From Rhodococcus sp. SBT000017 (lineage in GTDB: Bacteria; Actinomycetota; Actinomycetes; Mycobacteriales; Mycobacteriaceae), in contig NZ_REFU01000001.1 in assembly GCF_003688915.1 (NCBI RefSeq), positions 2,480,001 to 2,544,000 on the forward strand: a DNA stretch of 64,000 bases, written 5' to 3'. The position numbers and the translations under genes were made by a program. Positions 8,575 to 17,255 of this stretch are shown piece by piece. Position 1 is the stretch's first letter. Every line of letters begins with the position of its first letter. A model generated the notes under the pieces. It ran no database searches. It was not told where the DNA came from and saw nothing but the letters and a program-made list of their open reading frames with translations.

Positions 8575-9323
8575 CGCTGGGAATCGAGATCGACGATCTG
8601 GACCTGAACTCCACTGCGACCGACGAACTCCGAATGCTGTTGGCCGAACACGGCGTGCTGATTCTGCGGAATCAGCCCGTGGACGATGCAGGCTTCCTGG
8701 CGTTTCTCCGGCGGTTCGGCGACATGATGTTCACCGAGGGCGAGACACCTGTGCCGGGCTTTCCCGATCTGAACGTCATCAGCAACGTCGGCCGAACCAC
8801 ACCTCCGAAATCGACCTTCCACGTGGACACCACGTATGTCCCGAATCCGCCTGCCTACACCGCATTACGTGCGGTCGAGGTGCCGGAGGTCGGTGGCAGC
8901 ACGTTGTTCAGCGACCAGTACGCGGCGTACGACACATTGCCTGCCGGTCTGAAAGCGAGCCTGGCCGGAAGAACGGTGACACACCGAGTGACCGGGGTGG
9001 CATCGGACACCGATTCCTGTGCCGAACACCCCTTGTTCGCAGTACATCCCGTGTCCGGGCGCACCGCACTGGCGTTGTCTGCACCGGCGCGGTGCGTCGC
9101 GATCAGCGGAATGTCCACCGAGGAGGCACACGAGACTGTGCACCACCTGTTCGAGCACTCCACTCGCGAAACCAATGTGCTGCGACATGCGTGGGCACCC
9201 GACGATGTGGTGATGTGGGACAACCGATGTGTGATGCATCGAGCCGATCACAGCGGAGTCGTGGGAAACAGGGTGATGCATCGCGGAATGGTGGCGAACG
9301 CTGAATCGCAGTCGGTTATGTGA
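8571..9323 (+). CDS. Fe(II)/2-oxoglutarate-dependent dioxygenase, TauD/TfdA family
   Basis: A 250-residue TauD/TfdA-type dioxygenase. The iron triad is visible as HVD (His84, Asp86) and His223 in MWDNRCVMH; Arg238 in MHRGM is the likely 2-oxoglutarate anchor. GTG 8571 overlaps the mysD stop (GTGA), so it belongs to the pathway operon. Cyanobacterial clusters have MysH, a different 2-oxoglutarate oxygenase (PhyH type) that converts imine mycosporines to palythine forms. This protein could play an analogous tailoring role; that is inference from position and cofactor class only. Confidence 0.87.
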   Translation: MTLGIEIDDLDLNSTATDELRMLLAEHGVLILRNQPVDDAGFLAFLRRFGDMMFTEGETPVPGFPDLNVISNVGRTTPPKSTFHVDTTYVPNPPAYTALRAVEVPEVGGSTLFSDQYAAYDTLPAGLKASLAGRTVTHRVTGVASDTDSCAEHPLFAVHPVSGRTALALSAPARCVAISGMSTEEAHETVHHLFEHSTRETNVLRHAWAPDDVVMWDNRCVMHRADHSGVVGNRVMHRGMVANAESQSVM

Positions 9324-9373
9324 CTGACAACTCAAAGATTTGCCGGTTCGCCCGTAGCCAGGAGAATCGAGTC

Positions 9374-10099
9374 ATGACTTCCCCATTGACGATCAGCCGC
9401 GAAACAGCCGTCGGTGCCGAAGCTCGTCTGTCCTGGATATTGTCCGGGTTGGCAGGGATGGTGGGTGCAGTGGCGTTCCTGCATTCCGCCGGCTACTTCG
9501 TGACCTTCATGACCGGCAACACCGAACGCGCGGTCGTCGGACACTTCGGGCATCCCGAGGGCAAGGAAGTTACCCCGGGTGCCTCACCTATCGCGGCTCT
9601 CGCGCTCATGGGCTCCTTTCTGGCCGGCGTGGTGATCTCGTCGATCTGCCGGCGTCGTTACTGGTCCAACCATCCCCACGGAGCGACGGTGCTGACCACG
9701 ATCGCGCTCGCCGGCGCGGGAGCAATCGACATCGCCATCTCCGGATGGTCGTCGGCCACCGTGAACTTCTACCCGATTCTGTTGGTGGCCTTCGCACTCG
9801 GTGCACTGAACACCGCGTTCACGAAGAAGGAAGAAACCTATATTCCCCTGAGCTACGTCACCGGCACCATGGTCAAACTCGGCCAGGGTATCGAACGGCA
9901 CATGTTCGGCGGCGGAACGCGCTACGACTGGCTCTGCTACACAGCTCTTCTCGGATCCTTCGCACTGGGAGGTGCGATCGGCGCCTTCATCGGCGTCGTC
10001 ATCACCGGCCCGCAGGTATTGCTCCTCACCGCGCTGATCAGCTTCGGCGCAACGATCTTCACGTTCACCCACACCGAGCGTCGGTCGCTACTGGGATGA
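9374..10099 (+). CDS. DUF1275 (YoaK-like) membrane protein
   Basis: A 241-residue integral membrane protein with six or seven hydrophobic helices and the DUF1275/YoaK signature VAFLHSAGYFVTFMTGNTER near residues 30-50. Function of the family is not established; transport is often suspected. ATG 9374 is preferred because an AGGAGA ribosome site lies 8 bp upstream; a GTG at 9320 overlapping the dioxygenase stop is the alternative. Being last in the mycosporine operon, it may move a precursor or product (inference). Confidence 0.82.
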   Translation: MTSPLTISRETAVGAEARLSWILSGLAGMVGAVAFLHSAGYFVTFMTGNTERAVVGHFGHPEGKEVTPGASPIAALALMGSFLAGVVISSICRRRYWSNHPHGATVLTTIALAGAGAIDIAISGWSSATVNFYPILLVAFALGALNTAFTKKEETYIPLSYVTGTMVKLGQGIERHMFGGGTRYDWLCYTALLGSFALGGAIGAFIGVVITGPQVLLLTALISFGATIFTFTHTERRSLLG

Positions 10100-10106
10100 C
10101 GTCCGC

Positions 10107-10721
10107 TCAGTCCTCGACCAGAGGTGAGGCCACGACGATCTTGCGCAACATCTGCTCGATGAACGTCGGGGAAAGTCGTGATCCGATCAGCACTTGCCGC
10201 TGCACCAGACCTTCGATCATCACCACGAGGGTTTCGGCGTCGGACGGCGGATCCTCGGAGTCCAGCGAGGCGACAATCCACTGGGTGTAGGTGACGAATG
10301 CTGCTCGCTGACTGTCGAACAGCTCGCGGATTTCGTCGTCGTGCTGCGCCTCGCCGAGCATGATGTGGCGAGCGATCACCCGCTTGACGGCATCCCCGGA
10401 CGTCATGGCGTCGATGAAATCGATGATGCGGGACACCACGACGTCGACGTTGAGCGGTTTGACGTCGACGAGACTGCCGAACGTCGCTCCGGCCACCTCG
10501 AAGTCACGGACGAACAGTTGGCCGAGCGCCAGGTGAAGCAGTCGACTTCGAGTGGGCGCATGGTAGTTGACCGACCCGGGGCCGAGACCTGCTGCAGCGT
10601 CCACCGCCCGGTGCGTCAAGCCGCGAAGCCCTCGGTTGGCGAGCACCTCGATCGCGGCGGTGGCGATCTCGTCGCGCCGACGCACTCTCGACTCATCGTC
10701 CTTGGGGTGTGCCGGACTCAT
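10107..10721 (-). CDS. TetR-family transcriptional regulator
   Basis: A 204-residue TetR protein. The N-terminal helix-turn-helix spans about residues 15-60 (IATAAIEVLANRGLRGLTHR followed by VDAAAGLGPGSVNYHAPTR), with a helical ligand-binding C-terminal domain. ATG 10721 gives the normal N-terminus; the longer in-frame extension would cross the divergent promoter. It is divergent from the phloroglucinol-hydrolase-like gene and convergent with the mycosporine operon. The perfect palindrome in the 80-bp divergent gap is a likely operator, so it probably controls that hydrolase and itself. Confidence 0.87.
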   Translation of the reverse strand: MSPAHPKDDESRVRRRDEIATAAIEVLANRGLRGLTHRAVDAAAGLGPGSVNYHAPTRSRLLHLALGQLFVRDFEVAGATFGSLVDVKPLNVDVVVSRIIDFIDAMTSGDAVKRVIARHIMLGEAQHDDEIRELFDSQRAAFVTYTQWIVASLDSEDPPSDAETLVVMIEGLVQRQVLIGSRLSPTFIEQMLRKIVVASPLVED

Positions 10722-10773
10722 ACCGCGCAGTGTAGTGCCAGGCCGTTGACATTCGCCGATTCCACGACCTAGC

Positions 10774-10789
10774 CTCAACAGATGTTGAG
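10774..10789. promoter_or_regulatory. Candidate TetR operator
   Basis: CTCAACA-GA-TGTTGAG is a perfect 7+2+7 palindrome lying 13 bp before ATG 10802, inside the divergent gap between the TetR gene and the exported hydrolase gene. The position suits repression of the hydrolase and autoregulation. Assigning it to this TetR is inference. Confidence 0.55.
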
Positions 10790-10801
10790 CAGGGTGGGGA
10801 C

Positions 10802-11737
10802 ATGAGCCGGGGACCGACGCGACGCCGGATCCTGATCGGAGCAGCCGCCGCGGCCACGGTCGCCGTCGTCGGCCCGGTAGCCGAGGCGGTAGCGGCACCG
10901 GCGACCGGTTCGGGCGACGAGTGCGGCGAGCGCTATCAGGGCTATCGTGACGCCGATCGGAATCTGCCGTACGCCCGATACATGGCACAGCGCACGGTGC
11001 CCGCACCGGCCGTCGTTACGGACACCTGTGCGGGCCCAGCTCTCGTGCCCGATTCGATTCCCGGATTCGATTCGATCACAACCGATCTCGCGCCCACCGG
11101 ATACTCCAGCGTCGAAACCGGATACGGTCGACGCGCCGACGGAGTGACGTTCGTGGCGGTCCGCACGGTGATGCCGCGCGTGACGGCAGCGATGTGGGAC
11201 TGGTGGTTCGGCTGGCATTCCGTCGAGGCTGCACGCTACAAGCTGTGGCATCCCGATGCCCACCTCTACGCAGACCTCGCCGAGGATCGAACGGCACTCG
11301 ACATTCCCGACAAGGCAAAATACATCGGCAACACGACGTTCGTGGACGAGTACGTCGGTCCGAAGTTGCAGCAGCTGGGCATCGCTTTTCGCGATCCCAT
11401 TGCGCACGGCTTCGACGTCCCCGCAGGTCAGACGATCGTCTTCGGCCGAGTGGGCAGCTCCATCGCACCGGTGGACCTCGGCTGGCTGGCCCACCAGGTG
11501 CGCCCCGTGGACGGCGGTGCCGAGATGCGTAGCCGCTTCTTTCTCAACCTTCGAGGGCTGCACGTACCGGACGTGAAGCAGGCCGCGTGCGCCGTTCGCC
11601 GTGGGGCGTCGGTGGACCCGACGGATCTCGTGCTCGGGATCGATCTCGCTCGCGATCTGCTGCTGCACTGCGGGCAGGAGATGAACCACCTCGCCGGGTT
11701 CCTGCCAGAGCTGTACGAGGAGTTCGGCGGTCAGTGA
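10802..11737 (+). CDS. Exported DAPG hydrolase-like (PhlG family) protein
   Basis: A 311-residue protein with a Tat-type signal (RGPTRRRILIGAAAAAT, then a hydrophobic stretch ending near AVAAPA, about residue 35). The mature part carries WDWWFGWHSVEAARYKLWHP and later His residues, the pattern of 2,4-diacetylphloroglucinol/phloretin hydrolases (PhlG), zinc-dependent enzymes that cleave a carbon-carbon bond next to a phenolic ring. A substrate such as a plant or pseudomonad acylphloroglucinol is plausible but not shown. A GGTGGGG site precedes ATG 10802. Export is unusual, since PhlG itself is cytoplasmic as far as I know. Confidence 0.75.
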   Translation: MSRGPTRRRILIGAAAAATVAVVGPVAEAVAAPATGSGDECGERYQGYRDADRNLPYARYMAQRTVPAPAVVTDTCAGPALVPDSIPGFDSITTDLAPTGYSSVETGYGRRADGVTFVAVRTVMPRVTAAMWDWWFGWHSVEAARYKLWHPDAHLYADLAEDRTALDIPDKAKYIGNTTFVDEYVGPKLQQLGIAFRDPIAHGFDVPAGQTIVFGRVGSSIAPVDLGWLAHQVRPVDGGAEMRSRFFLNLRGLHVPDVKQAACAVRRGASVDPTDLVLGIDLARDLLLHCGQEMNHLAGFLPELYEEFGGQ

Positions 11738-12306
11738 CCCAGAAAGACCTTCGCCAGCACGATGAGCGCGGCGACTGCGGCGGTGGCCAACCCACCGAGA
11801 ATCGCGCGGAAGGTCAACGGGTTGCCGCGAATTCGCTCCGTGACCATCTGAATCGTGGCGATGCGCACCACGATCACGCCGCCGGCCAGCAGTTCCGACC
11901 ACTGCCCCGGGAGTACCGACAACCAGCCGAGGGCCAGCATCAGGGCGGGGACGGTGCCGGAGCTCAGGATGGGCACCGCGTCGCGAAGCTCCTCGAAGGC
12001 CTTGAAGGTGCGTTGCTCGTCGGTGGCATCACCGTGCGCTTCGGGAATCTGACTGCTCGCGACGAAATCCGCGAACACATGCGCCAGAAACGTCGTCACC
12101 GCAGTGGCCAGAACCAGAACGGCAGCCGTTCCGTGCTCGATCGAGCTGGGCGTCGATGCTGCGACCGCTGCGAGGACCAGGATGTTTCCGTAGACGTAGG
12201 CGGACAGCCGCCTGGCCGCCCGCGCGGGCTCGAGCGGGCCGTCCGCGCGGGTGACCAGTCGGCGATACAGCCGTGTTCTCCGAATACGGGGTTCTGCGTC
12301 GCTCAT
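11731..12306 (-). CDS. Hypothetical integral membrane protein
   Basis: A 191-residue protein not assigned to a named family. A basic, arginine-rich N-terminus is followed by four or more hydrophobic segments, for example NILVLAAVAAS, AAVLVLATAVTTFLAHVF, VPALMLALGWLSVL and a C-terminal ATAAVAALIVLAKVFL. It resembles small actinobacterial membrane proteins of unknown role. It converges on, and overlaps by 7 bp, the end of the PhlG-like gene, so a functional link is not implied. Confidence 0.7.
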   Translation of the reverse strand: MSDAEPRIRRTRLYRRLVTRADGPLEPARAARRLSAYVYGNILVLAAVAASTPSSIEHGTAAVLVLATAVTTFLAHVFADFVASSQIPEAHGDATDEQRTFKAFEELRDAVPILSSGTVPALMLALGWLSVLPGQWSELLAGGVIVVRIATIQMVTERIRGNPLTFRAILGGLATAAVAALIVLAKVFLGH

Positions 12307-12334
12307 GCAGGAGATCGTTGCACGGCAGGCGGGA

Positions 12335-13270
12335 TCATTCGACGGGTACGCCGAGCCGCCCGGCCTGGTAGTCCTCGAACGCCTGCAGCACTTCGGACTT
12401 GGTGTTCATGACGAACGGGCCTGCCATCGCGACGGGTTCCCGAATCGGCTTGCCGCCCAGAACGAACACCTCGAGCGACTCCCCCACCGCAGACGCGGAC
12501 ATGTCGATCGTGTCGCCGCGGCCGAACAGAGCCGTCTGCCCCATCCGGATCGGACGCTTCTCCGCGCCCACCGTGCCCTCACCCGCCAGAACGTAGACGA
12601 GTGCGTTGAATTCACGATTCCACGGCAGCGTCAGCGCCGCGCCCGGTGCGATCGTGCTGTGCGAGAGCGCAATCGGGGTGTAGGTCGAACCCGGTCCCTG
12701 CAGCCCCGCGATCTCGCCGGCAATGACGCGGACCAATGCACCCCCGTCAGGGCTCGACGCCAAGGCCACCTTGCTCCCGGTGATGTCCTGATAGCGCGGG
12801 TGCGCCATCTTGTTCTCGCGCGGCAGATTGACCCAGAGCTGAACTCCGTGGAACAACCCGCCGGACATCACCAGATGCTCCGGCGGAGCCTCGATGTGCA
12901 GAATGCCACCGCCTGCCGTCATCCACTGGGTGTCGCCACCGCTGATGATTCCGCCGCCGCCGTGAGAGTCCTTGTGCTCCATGATGCCGTCGATCATGTA
13001 GGTCACCGTCTCGAACCCGCGGTGCGGATGCCACGGCGTCCCCTTCGGCTCACCGGGCGCGTAGTTCACCTCACCCATCTGATCCATGTGAATGAACGGA
13101 TCGAGAGACGACATGTCCAGTCCGGCGAACGCTCTGCGGACCGGAAAGCCTTCCCCTTCGTATCCCGTCGGTGCCGTCGTGACGGACCGGACCGGCCGAG
13201 GCACGGCGGTGGCGTCGGGCATGGAGATTCGGGGCAAGGCGAGGATGTTGTCGACCGTCACTGCGGGCAT
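12335..13270 (-). CDS. Pirin family protein
   Basis: A 311-residue bicupin. The N-terminal cupin contains the pirin metal-binding pattern WHPHRGFETVTYMIDG (about residues 75-90), then DTQWMTAGGGILHIE; a C-terminal cupin follows with FNALVYVLAGEG. Bacterial pirins are iron-binding proteins with reported quercetinase or regulatory activity; which applies here is unknown. ATG 13270 is used because AAAGGGA lies just upstream; an in-frame TTG 18 bp earlier is less likely. Confidence 0.9.
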   Translation of the reverse strand: MPAVTVDNILALPRISMPDATAVPRPVRSVTTAPTGYEGEGFPVRRAFAGLDMSSLDPFIHMDQMGEVNYAPGEPKGTPWHPHRGFETVTYMIDGIMEHKDSHGGGGIISGGDTQWMTAGGGILHIEAPPEHLVMSGGLFHGVQLWVNLPRENKMAHPRYQDITGSKVALASSPDGGALVRVIAGEIAGLQGPGSTYTPIALSHSTIAPGAALTLPWNREFNALVYVLAGEGTVGAEKRPIRMGQTALFGRGDTIDMSASAVGESLEVFVLGGKPIREPVAMAGPFVMNTKSEVLQAFEDYQAGRLGVPVE

Positions 13271-13352
13271 GGGCGTCCCTTTCGGCAATGTAGTTGACTC
13301 TGCAACTACTCTATCGACCTCAACCCGACGGTGTTCGACGGTATTCCCGCCG

Positions 13353-13694
13353 TCAGCCCTGCCGGTCGGCCAGCCACTGCCGGATCTCGTCGGTGGGCTG
13401 CTCGACGATGTCGTCGAATTCCGAGTGCTTGCCGACGAAGGCCGCGACCAACTCGCAGATCGGAACTATCCGCTTGGCGTCGGCGCGGGTGGCGTCGAGT
13501 GCCTGCTGCACGAGAACCGTTGCCAGACCACGTCCGCCGTAGGCTGCGTCGACCTCGGTGTGGAAGAAGACACGTCGGCCGTGTTCGTCGTCGACGAACT
13601 CGGTGAAGCCGACCTGCGAACCCTCCACCGAGACAGTGAAACGGTCCGCCTGTCGGGAGATCTCGACCTCGGCACCGGTTTTGTCGACCGTCAT
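13353..13694 (-). CDS. GNAT-like N-acetyltransferase (YjdJ/COG2388 type)
   Basis: A 113-residue protein of the small GNAT-like class. The acetyl-CoA binding core is visible as EVDAAYGGRGLATVLVQQAL, followed by the RIVPICELVAAFVGKH segment typical of the family. Substrate unknown. ATG 13694 is preferred because GAGGAG lies 6 bp upstream; an in-frame ATG at 13742 would add 16 poorly conserved residues. Confidence 0.82.
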   Translation of the reverse strand: MTVDKTGAEVEISRQADRFTVSVEGSQVGFTEFVDDEHGRRVFFHTEVDAAYGGRGLATVLVQQALDATRADAKRIVPICELVAAFVGKHSEFDDIVEQPTDEIRQWLADRQG

Positions 13695-13909
13695 TCCGCA
13701 CTCCTCGTTTCCGGTGGGCGCGCGCCGCACCTCGTTGTTCACGATCGTGCACGATCGGCGGAAATCTGTCGATCGTGATCGATACCGAACGCCTGCGTAC
13801 GGCGGGTCCGTGATCCACCGTCACGGACAGGGTGACGAGTGACCGACAGGGCCTCTGTACGGTGGAGCGAAGGACCTCGACCGATGAATCATCTAGGGGA
13901 AGGAACTTC

Positions 13910-15151
13910 ATGGCTCAGCCAGACAGGCTGGAGAAAGACCCGAACAACGGTTTCGTGGCCCTGCTGGGCTGGAGTTTGGCCGCAGTGGAAGCACTGGACA
14001 AGTTCGATCGGCGCTACGTCGTCGTCGCCCCCGAATGGGCCGAGGCGTACTGCACCGAGCACGACATTCCTTACCTCCCGTGGAACTTCGAGCGACTCAA
14101 CGATCGCTCACTGGAAATCGCCGAGACCCTCAAGGCAAAGGGCGTCGACGTCGCGATACCGCTCTACGAGGAGACGGTCGAGTGGGCCGGTGCCATCAAC
14201 TCGGTGCTGCTGGGCAACCCTCGGCTGTTCGGGCAGGCGATGCTGCTGCGCGACAAGGCGCTGATGAAGCGTCGAGCGCAGTTGGGCGGCATCCGCGTCG
14301 GCATCTTCGAGGAGGCTCACGACCGCGAGGACGTCATTCGATTCCTCCGCCGCGTCAATCAGACACTGCTCAAGCTCGACGGCGATCCGAACGACCCCAT
14401 TCACCTCAAGGCGTTCGACAAGGCAGGATGCCTGGGTCATCGAGTCATTCGTACACCCGACGAGGTCGACTCCATCCCGGACGAGGAATTCCCGGTGCTG
14501 ATGGAATCGCACCTGGACGGGTGGGAGTTCGCCGTCGAAGCGTGGATCCACAACGGCAAGATCAAGTTCCTCAACATCTCCGAGTACGTCACGCTCGGCT
14601 ATTCGGTGTTCGTCCCTGCCACACCGGAACTGGAGAAGTACCGCGAGCAGATCACGGTGCAGATCGAGAAGCTGATCAAGACCTTCGACATCGAGTTCGG
14701 TTTCATTCACCCCGAATACTTCGTCACCAGCGACGGTGAAATGTACTTCGGCGAAGTGGCTTACCGCCCACCGGGTTTCAAGGTGTTCGAGCTCCTCGAG
14801 CGGGCCTACGGATTCAACGCCTACCAGGGCCTGGCGTTGGCGTTCGACCCGAAGACCACCGAGGAGGAGATCGACGCCTTCTTCCCGAAAGAGGTCGTCG
14901 ATGCAACCGGTGTGGCCGGATGTTTCGGTGTCTATCCACGACGCCGTGTCGTCAGCCATCTGCAAATTCCGGAGGAGACGACCGGGCACGACTACTACGA
15001 GACCAACGATCTGTCCGCACCGGTCGAGGAAACCGTCACCAAGAGAACAGCGTTCGGCACCCACTGGGGACTGCTGTACTTCTTCGGCGAGGATTCCTAT
15101 GTCATGCGTGACTTGCTGAAGCATCAGGAAGAACTGGACTTCTACGTGTGA
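13910..15151 (+). CDS. ATP-grasp domain ligase, unknown substrate
   Basis: A 413-residue ATP-grasp protein. Visible are an N-terminal Rossmann-like preATP-grasp part (FVALLGWSLAAVEALDKF), LLRDKALMKRRAQLGGIRVG, LKAFDKAGCLGHRVI, a lid/core region ending VLMESHLDGWEFAVEAWI, and the metal-binding MYFGEVAYRPPGFKVF in place of the usual ExNxR element. Such enzymes form amide bonds through acyl-phosphates. It has GGGGAAGGA before ATG 13910 and its stop overlaps the next start (GTGA), so it is coupled to the 683-residue protein. Not part of the mycosporine operon. Confidence 0.8.
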   Translation: MAQPDRLEKDPNNGFVALLGWSLAAVEALDKFDRRYVVVAPEWAEAYCTEHDIPYLPWNFERLNDRSLEIAETLKAKGVDVAIPLYEETVEWAGAINSVLLGNPRLFGQAMLLRDKALMKRRAQLGGIRVGIFEEAHDREDVIRFLRRVNQTLLKLDGDPNDPIHLKAFDKAGCLGHRVIRTPDEVDSIPDEEFPVLMESHLDGWEFAVEAWIHNGKIKFLNISEYVTLGYSVFVPATPELEKYREQITVQIEKLIKTFDIEFGFIHPEYFVTSDGEMYFGEVAYRPPGFKVFELLERAYGFNAYQGLALAFDPKTTEEEIDAFFPKEVVDATGVAGCFGVYPRRRVVSHLQIPEETTGHDYYETNDLSAPVEETVTKRTAFGTHWGLLYFFGEDSYVMRDLLKHQEELDFYV

Positions 15152-17199
15152 AACAGCAACTCGGGGACGACACCAACCCACCGTCGCAGACGATGCACGA
15201 GCCTGCACCGACGAACGCGACTACCGCCGTGGACAAAGCGTTGGCATCACGGTTGGCGCAACTGGACCATGCGGTGCACGCCTTGGCCGATGCACCTGAG
15301 TTCAGCAAGAACACCAAGGTGCGACGAGTTCTGGATGGTGTGCATCGAGTCCTGTTGCAGCCCGGCGGTTGCGGTGCAATTCGCGAACGCGCCGAGGTGC
15401 TCGAGAAGGCGGGGCTGTTCGCGGGCACCGATTGGGCGCAGCCGGACATTCTCGTTCCAGGGTTCGTGGGGCCCAGCTTGCGCAGCGGCAACGACGACAC
15501 CTTCGTGCTCGAGGCGACCAGCGAACTGCGCATGATCGCCATCGTCGCGGGCGAGTACGAGCATGCTGCGGTGACCGCCGAGGATGCCCGCCGGTTCCTT
15601 TCCCAGGTTCTGGCGGTGAATCTCGACGTTCTGTTCACACCGCCGTCCGAGTCGGAGCGAGTTCGATTGGGTCGCACTGCGCATCTGATCCGTGATCTGT
15701 TCGGGTACGTGGCTGGGCAGATCGGCTACGACAGTGTGCTCGACGAATTGGTGGAGGAAATCTGGCGGATTCTACGGCAGCGTCCGATTCAGGTGGACAC
15801 CATCAAGGCCATGGTCACCCGCATCGCGATCTATCGTGACGATCCGACCGTCGACCTCGGCACGTCCGGGCAGGGCCTGGATCGGTTGATCACGGCGCTG
15901 TTCGGCACAACCGATGCATGCCGCGAGGATCCGGGCGTCGAGGTGTACCGGTCTCGGCTCGAGGCGATGGACGTCGAGGCGTTGCAGTTCGAGGCCCGCG
16001 GATTCGCGCGAGCCATGCACGATACCGGGCTGGTCTCTCCGTACCACGCGACGCTGACGCAGTATCTCGTCGACCATTACTCGTACGTTCTGCCCGAAGC
16101 GCTCGGTCTGTCCGATACCGGCCGGACCTGCCTGACGCGGTATCCGGAACTGGTCCATCGCCTCATCGAAGAAACGGTGTTCCCCGAAACTGCGCAGTGC
16201 CTCTACGGACTGGCGTTGCTCCTCGATCGCGGGATTCTGCATCAGCCGCCGATCGTGCCGTCCCTGTGGCGGCAGATGTCGCTGAAACTCGCTCCGGCGG
16301 TGCGGGAACGACTGATCACCACGTTCGGGCCGGTCCCCTCTCCCGAGTCACGCTTGCTCGGGGGTCTGCTCTCGATGCTCGGGCAGCCCCTCGGCGTCGG
16401 CCAGGGAGACAACCCGACGTGTCAGTCGGCCCGGGCATTGTCGATGTGGGCCTACAACGATCCCGACTACCTGCTGCAGATGGTGGTGTGGGCGGCACGT
16501 GACGAGGAGATCGTCATGCATTTCGAGGGGCAGTCGATCTCGTCGACCGAGAGCGTCAGCGGCGTCGCCACGTCCGATCCGGTGGACCTCGATCCCGCGT
16601 CGCTGTTGCTGGTTCCGCACCTCGATCGCATCTACGCCGAGATGGTGCGACGGTGCGCCGATCGTCCCGGTGATCCGCACCGCTGGGTCAACCCCGAGTT
16701 CCACGGGTGGTGGTCGGCGCGCGAGTTCCACATCGACGTCGATGTCGCGACCGGCAATCTCGTCGACCTGGACGCCTTTCTGCGGCAGTTCCACGCGGCG
16801 TACCATCCGGAGTACAACGGGCACCAGCCGTTGATCCATCCCCAACCGGCGGGGGTGGCCGTAACCGACAGTGCCGCACGCTATGTGGGGTGGCACGCCA
16901 TCACGATCCTGCGCGTCGCCCCCGATCCCGACGGCGTCATGCGGGTGTATTTCTTCAACCCGAACAACGACAGCGGGCAGGACTGGGGCGACGGCGTCGT
17001 GGTGGGTACGGCCGGCAACGGCGAACGCGCGGGCGAAGGTTCGCTTCCGTTCGACCAGTTCGCCTCACGGCTCTACATCTTCCACACCGATCCGCTCGAG
17101 AACGGCGAGCCCGAGAGAATTCCGGCCGAGGACATCGAGCGGATTCGGGGCTACATCGAACGGAGTTGGGGCGCAGAACGTTCGGTGCCTCAGGCCTGA
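15148..17199 (+). CDS. Large protein with possible Cys-His-Asn hydrolase/transglutaminase-like domain
   Basis: A 683-residue protein I do not recognise. The first ~400 residues look largely helical with no signal peptide. The last third holds GDNPTCQSARALSMWA (Cys425), GWHAITILRV (His583) and VYFFNPNNDSGQDWG (Asn604). The order Cys-His-Asn/Asp, with Cys at a helix start and His and Asn on strands, fits the papain/transglutaminase superfamily; this is inference from spacing. GTG 15148 overlaps the ATP-grasp stop, implying joint function, perhaps a ligase-hydrolase or ligase-transferase pair. A hairpin follows at 17208-17241. Confidence 0.6.
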   Translation: MKQQLGDDTNPPSQTMHEPAPTNATTAVDKALASRLAQLDHAVHALADAPEFSKNTKVRRVLDGVHRVLLQPGGCGAIRERAEVLEKAGLFAGTDWAQPDILVPGFVGPSLRSGNDDTFVLEATSELRMIAIVAGEYEHAAVTAEDARRFLSQVLAVNLDVLFTPPSESERVRLGRTAHLIRDLFGYVAGQIGYDSVLDELVEEIWRILRQRPIQVDTIKAMVTRIAIYRDDPTVDLGTSGQGLDRLITALFGTTDACREDPGVEVYRSRLEAMDVEALQFEARGFARAMHDTGLVSPYHATLTQYLVDHYSYVLPEALGLSDTGRTCLTRYPELVHRLIEETVFPETAQCLYGLALLLDRGILHQPPIVPSLWRQMSLKLAPAVRERLITTFGPVPSPESRLLGGLLSMLGQPLGVGQGDNPTCQSARALSMWAYNDPDYLLQMVVWAARDEEIVMHFEGQSISSTESVSGVATSDPVDLDPASLLLVPHLDRIYAEMVRRCADRPGDPHRWVNPEFHGWWSAREFHIDVDVATGNLVDLDAFLRQFHAAYHPEYNGHQPLIHPQPAGVAVTDSAARYVGWHAITILRVAPDPDGVMRVYFFNPNNDSGQDWGDGVVVGTAGNGERAGEGSLPFDQFASRLYIFHTDPLENGEPERIPAEDIERIRGYIERSWGAERSVPQA

Positions 17200-17207
17200 G
17201 ATCTTCC

Positions 17208-17241
17208 GATGCGCCTCCAGTCCACGGATCGGAGGCGCATC
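17208..17241. terminator. Hairpin between convergent genes
   Basis: GATGCGCCTCC (17208-17218) and GGAGGCGCATC (17231-17241) form a perfect 11-bp stem with a 12-nt loop, 8 bp after the stop of the 683-residue gene and just before the end of the convergent DUF2945 gene. There is no clear T-tract, as is common in actinobacteria, so it is a probable bidirectional terminator. Confidence 0.6.
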
Positions 17242-17255
17242 GCAGGTCCGCGTGG

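Noticed and set aside
10107..10721. TetR as regulator of the mycosporine operon
   Set aside because: It is convergent with that operon's end; its likely operator is in the divergent gap with the PhlG-like gene.
13910..15151. Second mycosporine-glycine ligase
   Set aside because: This ATP-grasp protein does not resemble the mysC-like protein at 6266 and its partner gene is unrelated to the pathway.
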